Assembly: GCF_011045025.1 (NCBI RefSeq)
Contig: NZ_JAAKZX010000095.1
Coordinates: 1-34,513, forward strand
DNA length: 34,513 bases
DNA from: Streptomyces ureilyticus
Lineage (GTDB): Bacteria > Actinomycetota > Actinomycetes > Streptomycetales > Streptomycetaceae
Direction of reading: 5' to 3'
Below, in pieces: positions 23,619-30,012 of the stretch. Numbering within the stretch: the stretch's first letter is position 1; each line of letters starts with the position of its first letter. The position numbers and the translations under genes are program-made. Under the pieces are notes generated by a model, which was not told the DNA's origin, ran no database searches, and was given only the letters and a program-made list of their open reading frames with translations.

Positions 23619-24908
23619 GTGGTGGCAACGACACCCGCACCCCCGAAGACGCCCCCGAAGCCCACTTGGGACCCCCGAGGGCCGGAGCTGCCGTTCCCCT
23701 GGCTGCGCCCGACCATCCGGATAAGGCTCACGCTGCTGTACGGCGGGATGTTCCTGATAGCGGGCATCCTCCTGCTGTCGATCATCTACCTGCTCGCTGC
23801 GCAGGCACTGAACGTGGGCAGTGACCTGCCCTTCAGGATTACCGAGGGCAGCGTCGCCAGCAATGTCTGCGACCTGCCCACGAAGGCATCGCCCGACGTC
23901 TTCAACACCGCCATCAACGAGTGCGTCAACGAGCAGCGCAAGCACGCCCTGGACAACCTGCTCAGCCGCTCCCTCCTGGCCCTCCTCGGTCTCGCCGTGA
24001 TCGCCTTCGCCTTCGGCTACGCGATGGCGGGCCGGGTCCTGGCGCCGCTCGGCCGGATCACCCGCACCGCACGCGCGGTGGCCGGTTCGGACCTCTCGCG
24101 CCGTATCGAGCTGGACGGTCCGGACGACGAGCTGAAGGAGCTGGCGGACACCTTCGACGACATGCTGGAGCGATTGCAGCGGGCGTTCACGGCCCAGCAG
24201 CGCTTCGTCGGGAACGCCTCGCACGAGCTGCGTACGCCCCTGGCGATCAACCGCACGCTCCTGGAGGTTCACCTTTCCGATCCGGGGGCACCCGTGGAGC
24301 TGCAACAGCTCGGCAAGACGCTGCTCGCCACCAATGAACGCAGCGAGCAGCTCGTCGAAGGGCTGTTGCTGCTCGCCCGCAGCGACAACCAGATCATCGA
24401 GCGGAAGGCCGTCGATCTCGCCGAGGTCGCCTCGCAGGCCATCGACCAGGTACGCGCCGAGGCGGACGCGAACGGCGTAGAGATCCGCGGGGAGCGGGCG
24501 CCCGTGGTCGTCCAGGGCAATGGCGTACTCCTGGAGCGGATCGCGCTGAACCTCGTCCAGAACGCCGTCCGGTACAACGTGCCGAGTGAGGAGGTGCAGC
24601 GCGAAGCGCTTCCGAACAAGGGCGGTGGCGGGAGACGGGAGGGCGGCTGGGTCGAGGTGACGACCGAGGCTCAGCACGGCCAGGCGGTCTTCGTGGTGTC
24701 CAATACAGGGCCCGTGGTGCCGGCGTACGAGATCGACAACCTCTTCGAGCCGTTCCGGCGCCTGCGGACCGAGCGCACAGGCAGCGACAAGGGCGTGGGG
24801 CTCGGGCTGTCGATCGCCCGGTCCGTGGCTCGTGCGCACGGCGGCCATATCAGCGCTGAGCCGCGTGAAGGAGGTGGCCTGGTGATGCGAGTCGCCTTGC
24901 CCATCTGA
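23619..24908 (+). CDS. cutS: Sensor histidine kinase CutS
   Basis: 429 aa from GTG 23619. A proline-rich cytoplasmic N-terminus precedes TM1 (about 34-62), an extracytoplasmic loop of about 55 residues with two cysteines (C84, C102), TM2 (about 117-137), a HAMP domain, the H-box FVGNASHELRTPLA with H202, and an ATPase domain with N-box NLVQNAVRYN and G-boxes near GVGLGLSIARSVARAHGG. The two cysteines are the only ones in the sensor loop and could form a disulfide, so the signal may be redox or protein-folding state outside the membrane. An insertion rich in Gly/Arg (about 325-350) lies inside the ATPase domain after the N-box. Cotranscribed with cutR. Confidence 0.93.
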   Translation: MVATTPAPPKTPPKPTWDPRGPELPFPWLRPTIRIRLTLLYGGMFLIAGILLLSIIYLLAAQALNVGSDLPFRITEGSVASNVCDLPTKASPDVFNTAINECVNEQRKHALDNLLSRSLLALLGLAVIAFAFGYAMAGRVLAPLGRITRTARAVAGSDLSRRIELDGPDDELKELADTFDDMLERLQRAFTAQQRFVGNASHELRTPLAINRTLLEVHLSDPGAPVELQQLGKTLLATNERSEQLVEGLLLLARSDNQIIERKAVDLAEVASQAIDQVRAEADANGVEIRGERAPVVVQGNGVLLERIALNLVQNAVRYNVPSEEVQREALPNKGGGGRREGGWVEVTTEAQHGQAVFVVSNTGPVVPAYEIDNLFEPFRRLRTERTGSDKGVGLGLSIARSVARAHGGHISAEPREGGGLVMRVALPI

Positions 24909-25299
24909 GAGCATGTCGCCGACACACAGCGATGTTCGCTTTGCGCGGAATTTCTGGGGCAGCAGCCCGGGAGGTTCATGTGCGATCGATCACACTGGCG
25001 AATTTTTGGCCATCCACTCTCCGTGATCAAGGGGGCTGGTGGAAAGCCGGGAAAGTCCGGGTTTTCGATGGTCTTCATGACGGGAAGTACTGGTGAGACG
25101 CCTTTGTAGTGCGGCGTGAGGACCGTGTACGGTCCCGTTCGCCATCCAAGCCGATCACTACTGCTGAGTTCGGTTGGGTGTCGATTGAGTAACAGACCTT
25201 GATGTGAGGCAAAATCTCCGCCTCAGGTCGGGCACAAGTCCGGCCTCTCACGCGTTACGTGCGCTGAGACACCACAGACACCCAGAGGGGGAGAGCGAC
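24909..25299. other. Gene-free leader region between cutS and the DUF4193 gene
   Basis: 391 bases with no credible gene. It carries the palindrome at 25120-25135 and a small TGAGGC/GCCTCA hairpin at 25205-25225 in the presumed leader of the next gene. No clear cutS terminator is seen. Confidence 0.5.
25120..25135. promoter_or_regulatory. Palindrome upstream of the DUF4193 gene
   Basis: GGACCG-TGTA-CGGTCC, perfect 6-bp arms, 165 bp before the start codon. It could be an operator; no T-run supports a terminator role. Confidence 0.35.
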
Positions 25300-25596
25300 A
25301 TGGCAACGGATTACGACACCCCACGCAAGACCGACGACGACGTCGACTCCGACAGCCTTGAGGAACTGAAGGCCCGTCGGAACGACAAGTCGACTTCGGC
25401 GGTCGACGTGGACGAGTTCGAGGCCGCCGAGGGGCTGGAACTGCCCGGCGCGGACCTCTCGAATGAAGAGCTGGCCGTGCGGGTGCTGCCGAAGCAGCAG
25501 GACGAGTTCACCTGCATGAGCTGCTTCCTGGTCCACCACCGCAGCCAACTGGCCCGCGAGAAGAACGGCCAGCCGATCTGCCGCGACTGCGACTGA
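25300..25596 (+). CDS. DUF4193 zinc-ribbon-like protein
   Basis: 98 aa from ATG 25300 after GAGGGGGAGAG. The N-terminal two thirds are acidic and probably disordered. The C-terminus has a C-x2-C...C-x2-C set, C72/C75 (TCMSCFLVHH) and C94/C97 (ICRDC), a classical zinc-ribbon spacing. The family is actinobacteria-specific and of unknown function, and commonly next to dut in Streptomyces. It resembles transcription-associated small zinc proteins in overall style, but no evidence here ties it to RNA polymerase. Confidence 0.9.
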   Translation: MATDYDTPRKTDDDVDSDSLEELKARRNDKSTSAVDVDEFEAAEGLELPGADLSNEELAVRVLPKQQDEFTCMSCFLVHHRSQLAREKNGQPICRDCD

Positions 25597-25609
25597 GGCA
25601 GGGTCGGCC

Positions 25610-26512
25610 GTGCATGGCTCGACCCCGCCCTGGAAGCGCCGTTCTCACGACCAGGGAGCGGCCGGTCCGTCTGCGGACGGTGTACGTGACGACGAGCGAG
25701 GCCTCGCGGCCTCGCTCGAAGCAGCGGACGTGACAGGCGCCTCCGGTGCCCTTGAGGTGGCGGACAAGAAGGTGCCTGTCGCCAAGCGGCGGGCGGTCGC
25801 CGTCGGACACGGAGTGAGAGAAGGCGTCCGCAGGGGTGGCAGCCGGGCCAGGGCGGGTCTGGCGTACCTCACGGACCGGATCATCGAGAACACCCCGCGG
25901 ATCCCCGTACGGGACCTCGCGACGCTCCAGCGGCAGTTCCCCGGACTGGGCCCCGAACAGCTCGCGGACAAGCTGGTCGCGGGCGCGTGCAAAGCGACGG
26001 CGACCGTGGGCGCGGGGGTGGGCGCCGCCGCGATGATGCCCGTACCACCGGCGATGCCCACGGAGCTGGCCGCCGAGATCACCGGCGTGGCCGCCATCGA
26101 GCTGAAGCTGATCGCCGAGCTGTACGAGGTCTACGGTCAGCGGCCGCCGGGCAATCTGAAGGAACGTACGACCACGTATCTGAACTCGTGGTCCGAGGAG
26201 CGCGGCATCGACGTGACCAAGCCGTCGACGGTGAACGCGGCCCTCGGGGGCCGGATGAGGCGCGAGCTGCGCCAGCGGATCATGAAGCGGACGATCAGGA
26301 ATCTGCCGAACCTGATGCCGTTCCTGGTGGGCGCCGCCGTCGGGGCGGTGATGAACCGCCGCGAGACCAGAAGACTCGCGGATCGCGTCCGAACGGACCT
26401 CCGCAAGACGCAGGTCCCCTGGGACGCCCTGCCCGCGCTGCCGCCCCTGGAGAAGCCCGCCGATCCCTTGGACATGGGCAATAGCAGCAGCCCCAAGGAA
26501 CTGGGGCACTGA
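25610..26512 (+). CDS. EcsC-like protein of unknown function
   Basis: 300 aa from GTG 25610, 13 bp after the previous gene. The first 60 residues are polar and variable. A glycine/alanine-rich hydrophobic segment (ATVGAGVGAAAMMPVPPAMP), a helix (AAIELKLIAELYEVYG) and a later PFLVGAAVGAVMNRRETRRL give a pattern like EcsC-family proteins, which have such Gly-rich helices and a closing GAAVGAxxN motif. EcsC is named from the Bacillus ecs locus, with no firm biochemical role. Assignment is by pattern only. The stop lies in the first copy of a 14-bp direct repeat. Confidence 0.6.
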   Translation: MHGSTPPWKRRSHDQGAAGPSADGVRDDERGLAASLEAADVTGASGALEVADKKVPVAKRRAVAVGHGVREGVRRGGSRARAGLAYLTDRIIENTPRIPVRDLATLQRQFPGLGPEQLADKLVAGACKATATVGAGVGAAAMMPVPPAMPTELAAEITGVAAIELKLIAELYEVYGQRPPGNLKERTTTYLNSWSEERGIDVTKPSTVNAALGGRMRRELRQRIMKRTIRNLPNLMPFLVGAAVGAVMNRRETRRLADRVRTDLRKTQVPWDALPALPPLEKPADPLDMGNSSSPKELGH

Positions 26513-26536
26513 GCCCGCACATGGGCACTGAGCCCG
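26504..26536. repeat. Direct repeat of a short hairpin at a gene end
   Basis: GGGCACTGAGCCCG occurs at 26504-26517 and 26523-26536 (period 19). Each copy can form a GGGC/GCCC hairpin. The TGA of the EcsC-like gene lies in the first. The pair sits between convergent genes and may serve as a weak terminator. Confidence 0.7.
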
Positions 26537-26582
26537 ACAGCCCGCGAAATGACCGATCCCGGCAGGCAGTTCACCGAAAGGC

Positions 26583-27041
26583 CTATGCCGCCCGCGCCGC
26601 GTCCAGTGCCGCCGCCAGGCGCTCCGGCTCCCGCGTGGACAGGTACAGGTAGGGCGTCGGGTCCGACGGATCCGTGACCTCCACCCGCAGGGCCGTAGGG
26701 ATGTAGGCGCGCAGCAGCAGGAAGGCGCGCGGGTCCGCCTTGTACGTGCGCCAGGCGCGCGCCTCCTCGGCGTCGAGCACATGAGCCTCGCCCAGGGCCG
26801 AAACCGGGATCTTGGCGTCGCCCGCGATCAGCGAGTCGCCCACCACACGGATACGGACCGAGCCGTACGAACTCGCCACCACCGCCGCGACCGCCGTGCC
26901 GCCCGCCAGGCCGCCCAGCAGGGGCAGCACGCCGAAGGGCAGCAGGATCAGGGCGATCGAGACGCCGACCAGAAAGCAGACGAGCCACCAGGTGCGGGGC
27001 GCGGTCAGGCGTTCTTCGTAGGGCGAGGCGGAGAGCTGCAT
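26583..27041 (-). CDS. DUF3093 membrane protein
   Basis: 152 aa from ATG 27041. It starts LSASPYEERLTAPRTWWLVC, then two close hydrophobic helices (about 18-58: FLVGVSIALILLPFG and LLGGLAGGTAVAAVVASSYG), then a cytoplasmic beta-rich domain with IPVSALGEAHVLDAEEARAW and LLLRAYIPTALRVEVTDPSD, matching the actinobacterial DUF3093 family. Function unknown. It is divergent from the thioesterase gene and convergent with the EcsC-like gene. Confidence 0.88.
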   Translation of the reverse strand: MQLSASPYEERLTAPRTWWLVCFLVGVSIALILLPFGVLPLLGGLAGGTAVAAVVASSYGSVRIRVVGDSLIAGDAKIPVSALGEAHVLDAEEARAWRTYKADPRAFLLLRAYIPTALRVEVTDPSDPTPYLYLSTREPERLAAALDAARAA

Positions 27042-27099
27042 GAAGCCAAGACTGCCACGGTGCCTACCGGCCGCTGACGCGGAGGTAAGGTCTGCGCCT

Positions 27100-27684
27100 G
27101 TGAGTGGTACATCTTCGCCCCTGCGACCCCCGGCCGACGCCGTGGCACCGGTGCGGCACCCGGACGCGCCCGCCCCCGGCGAGCTGCTCGGCGCGCACTA
27201 CGAGCACTGCTTCGGCTGCGGCGGCGGACAGGCGCACGGGCTGCACCTCGCGGCCCGCGCGGGCGAAGGCGTCAGGATCACCGCCGAGTTCACCGTGCAG
27301 ACCGCCCACCAGGGCGCGCCCGGCCTCGCCCATGGCGGCGTCCTTGCGAGCGCGCTCGACGAGACCCTCGGCTCGCTGAACTGGTTGCTGCGGACGATCG
27401 CGGTGACCGGCCGCCTGGAGACCGACTTCGTACGGCCCGTTCCCGTGGACACGGTGCTGCATCTGGAGGCCGAGGTCACGGCGGTGGCCGGACGGAAGAT
27501 CTTCTCCACGGCCACCGGCCGGATAGGCGGCCCCGACGGCCCGGTCGCGGTCCGCGCGGACGCCCTGTTCATCGAGGTCAAGGTCGACCACTTCGTCGAC
27601 AACGGCCGCCAGGAGGAGATCCAGGCCGCCATGAACGACCCGGACCAGGTCCGGCGAGCCCGCGCCTTCGAGGTGAACCCGTGA
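27100..27684 (+). CDS. PaaI-type hotdog thioesterase
   Basis: 194 aa from GTG 27100; GGAGGTAAGG is upstream at a slightly long spacing. After a proline-rich N-terminus of about 30 residues, the hotdog domain shows HYEHCFGCGGGQAHGLHL, the conserved HQGAPGLAHGGVLASALDET segment with catalytic-type Asp/Glu, and FVRPVPVDTVLHLEAEVT. Members hydrolyse acyl-CoA or acyl-ACP thioesters. Its stop overlaps the start of dut (GTGA), so the two are translationally coupled. Substrate unknown. Confidence 0.86.
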   Translation: MSGTSSPLRPPADAVAPVRHPDAPAPGELLGAHYEHCFGCGGGQAHGLHLAARAGEGVRITAEFTVQTAHQGAPGLAHGGVLASALDETLGSLNWLLRTIAVTGRLETDFVRPVPVDTVLHLEAEVTAVAGRKIFSTATGRIGGPDGPVAVRADALFIEVKVDHFVDNGRQEEIQAAMNDPDQVRRARAFEVNP

Positions 27685-28208
27685 CCCAACCCGTGCCCAC
27701 GAGTCCCGTCGACGTACTGATCAAGCGTGTCGATCCGGACGTACCGCTTCCGGAATACGCGCACCCCGGCGACGCCGGCGCGGATCTGCGGACGACCGAA
27801 AGCCATGAACTCGCGCCTGGCGAGCGGGCCGTGTTGCCCACCGGAGTGTCCATCGCGCTGCCCGAGGGGTACGCGGCCTTCGTGCACCCGCGTTCCGGAC
27901 TCGCCGCCCGCTGCGGCGTCGCGCTCGTGAATGCCCCAGGGACCGTGGATGCCGGGTACCGTGGAGAGATCAAGGTGATCGTGGTGAATCTCGACCCGCG
28001 CGAGTCCGTGCGGTTCGAGCGCTTCGACCGGATTGCCCAACTCGTCGTCCAGCAGGTCGAGAAGGTGCGCTTCCAGGAGGTTGCGGACCTTCCCGATTCG
28101 ACACGGGCCGCAGGGGGCTTCGGGTCCACCGGCGGGCATGCCGCCGTGGACGGCACAACGGGTGGGAATCGATACGCTTCGGTCGTATCCGACCGGGAAG
28201 GACAGTGA
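27681..28208 (+). CDS. dut: Deoxyuridine 5'-triphosphate nucleotidohydrolase
   Basis: 175 aa from GTG 27681. All five trimeric dUTPase motifs are present: PGDAGADL, HPRSGLAAR, NAPGTVDAGYRGE (with the catalytic Asp and Tyr), RIAQLVVQ, and GGFGSTGGHAA at the C-terminal arm. It hydrolyses dUTP to dUMP and PPi, keeping uracil out of DNA and feeding thymidylate synthesis. Length is slightly above the family norm because of an extended tail after motif V. This is notable because the salvage thymidine kinase at 10991-11613 is broken. Confidence 0.95.
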   Translation: MTQPVPTSPVDVLIKRVDPDVPLPEYAHPGDAGADLRTTESHELAPGERAVLPTGVSIALPEGYAAFVHPRSGLAARCGVALVNAPGTVDAGYRGEIKVIVVNLDPRESVRFERFDRIAQLVVQQVEKVRFQEVADLPDSTRAAGGFGSTGGHAAVDGTTGGNRYASVVSDREGQ

Positions 28209-28209
28209 C

Positions 28210-28980
28210 GTGTTCGGACGTCGCAAGAAGGGCAGTGCCGCCGAGGACGCGGCGAGCGAGGCCGAGCAGGTCGACGGCGTTGTTGAGGAAGTCGACACTG
28301 AGGCGGACGACGCAGAGCAGGAGCGCGTACGGCTCGAACCCAAGCCGCGCCCCGACGGTCCCTGGGACAGCACCGAGGTCCGCGATCCGGCCGAGGGCCG
28401 GGTCGATCTGGGCGGCATTTTCGTGCCCGGGGTCGACGGCATGGAACTGCGGGTGGAGGTCGCGGGCGACGCCATCGTCGCGGCCACCGTGGTGCTGAAG
28501 GACAGCGCCGTCCAGTTGCAGGCCTTCGCGGCTCCCAAGCGCGAGGGCATCTGGGGCGAGGTACGCGAGGAGATCGCCACCGGCATCACCCAGCAGGGTG
28601 GTGTCATCGACGAGGTCGAGGGCCCGCTGGGCTGGGAGCTGCGCGCCCAGGTACCGGTGCAGCTGCCGGACGGGACCGGCGGTTTCCAGGTCGTACGGTT
28701 CATCGGCGTGGACGGTCCCCGCTGGTTCCTGCGCGGGGTGATCTCCGGGCAGGGCGCGGTGCAGCCGCAGGCCGCCGGGCTGCTCGAGCAGATCTTCCGG
28801 GACACGGTCGTGGTCCGCGGTGAGGGCCCGATGGCGCCTCGCGACCCGATCGTGCTGAAGCTGCCGGAGGACGCGCAGATGGTCGCCGAGGGCGTCCAGC
28901 AGGAGGAGCAGGCGGGGTCCCGCTTCTCCGGAGGCATGGGTCAGTTGCAGCGTGGGCCGGAGATCACCGAGGTCCGGTAG
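28210..28980 (+). CDS. DUF3710 domain protein
   Basis: 256 aa from GTG 28210, directly after dut. An acidic N-terminus (FGRRKKGSAAEDAASEAEQV) is followed by the DUF3710 core: GPWDSTEV, RVDLGGIFVPGVDGMELRVE, QLQAFAAPKREGIWGEVREE, QVVRFIGVDGPRWFLRGVIS. No membrane segment or catalytic motif is visible. It is conserved in actinobacteria next to dut and OB-fold genes; function unknown. It is followed by a hairpin terminator. Confidence 0.9.
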   Translation: MFGRRKKGSAAEDAASEAEQVDGVVEEVDTEADDAEQERVRLEPKPRPDGPWDSTEVRDPAEGRVDLGGIFVPGVDGMELRVEVAGDAIVAATVVLKDSAVQLQAFAAPKREGIWGEVREEIATGITQQGGVIDEVEGPLGWELRAQVPVQLPDGTGGFQVVRFIGVDGPRWFLRGVISGQGAVQPQAAGLLEQIFRDTVVVRGEGPMAPRDPIVLKLPEDAQMVAEGVQQEEQAGSRFSGGMGQLQRGPEITEVR

Positions 28981-29019
28981 ACGCGGATGCACAACCAGTA
29001 GACACGGATTTACGACCAT

Positions 29020-29047
29020 GGGCCGCACCCTCACCGGGGTGCGGTCC
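29020..29047 (+). terminator. Hairpin terminator after the DUF3710 gene
   Basis: CCGCACCC (29023-29030) pairs with GGGTGCGG (29037-29044) around a 6-nt loop; flanking bases extend the stem to 11 bp with one G-U pair. Confidence 0.75.
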
Positions 29048-29170
29048 GTCGTTGTACGCGGACATGTGGACTGGGGCCACCGGTGCGGCTGACGGGCGAG
29101 CCGGGCCGCACCATTGCCCGACCGGCCGCCAGGTGACCATACTGGCGCCCGGCCGACGGGGGAGGAACGG

Positions 29171-29872
29171 ATGAGCGGCAGCGGTGTGGTCGCCACCGAG
29201 ACCATGGTGCGCGTCGAGAACGTCCACCGGTCGTACGGGACGGGAGCCACCGCCGTACATGCCCTGCGCGGGGTCTCCTTAGATGTGCCGCGCGGGGAAC
29301 TCGTCGCCCTCAAGGGCCGTTCGGGATCCGGCAAGACGACGTTGCTGAACCTGGTCGGCGGGCTCGACGAGCCGGACGAGGGACGGATCACCGTGGACGG
29401 GCTCGAGCTGTCCGGGCTCGGGGAGGAGGGGCTGCTCCGGCTGCGCCGGGACCGTATCGGCTTCGTCTTCCAGTCCTTCGGGCTCATCCCGATCCTGACG
29501 GCCGCCGAGAACGTCGGCGTCCCGCTGCGGCTGCGCCGGGCCCATCCGCGCGAGCGCGAGGAGCGCGTCGAGCTGCTGCTCGCCCTGGTCGGCCTGGCCG
29601 ATCACGCGGCGCAGCGACCCGGTGAGCTCTCCGGCGGCCAGCAGCAGCGGGTGGCCATCGCGCGCGCTCTCGCCAACCAGCCCTCGCTCCTCGTCGCCGA
29701 CGAACCCACCGGCCAGCTCGACGCGGAGACCGGCCTCGCCGTCATGGAACTGCTGCGCGCGGTCGTGCGCAGCGAGCAGGTCACCGCGTTGGTCGCCACG
29801 CATGACGCCGCGCTGCTCGATCTGGCGGACCGGGTGCTGGAGCTGAGCGACGGCGAGATCGTCGAGCACTGA
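29171..29872 (+). CDS. ABC transporter ATP-binding protein (MacB/LolD type), lone
   Basis: 233 aa from ATG 29171 with GGAGGAACGG upstream. A complete nucleotide-binding domain: Walker A GRSGSGKTT, Q-loop VFQSFGLIP, signature LSGGQQQRVAIARALANQPS, Walker B LLVADEPTGQLD, and switch His in VATHD. The DEPTGQLD and SFGLIPILTAAENV style is that of MacB/LolD/FtsE ATPases that drive FtsX-like permeases for envelope or efflux work. No permease gene is adjacent: kdpD follows and a terminated gene precedes. It must pair with a distant permease or act without one. Confidence 0.88.
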   Translation: MSGSGVVATETMVRVENVHRSYGTGATAVHALRGVSLDVPRGELVALKGRSGSGKTTLLNLVGGLDEPDEGRITVDGLELSGLGEEGLLRLRRDRIGFVFQSFGLIPILTAAENVGVPLRLRRAHPREREERVELLLALVGLADHAAQRPGELSGGQQQRVAIARALANQPSLLVADEPTGQLDAETGLAVMELLRAVVRSEQVTALVATHDAALLDLADRVLELSDGEIVEH

Positions 29873-30012
29873 ACCTTGGTACCGAGGCGGAGCGGGCGGC
29901 ATCAGGGTTGCGTCAAAGACGTCCGCGGGTCCGCTTTCCGAGCCGTTGGCGCCGATGATTGGCCGTAAGGTCGACGCAGCGTGTGCGGCTGTTACGGGAA
30001 GACAATGGGACC

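Noticed and set aside
22890..24914. 674-aa frame opposite cutR and cutS
   Set aside because: Antisense to two genes with complete two-component motifs; composition is artefactual.
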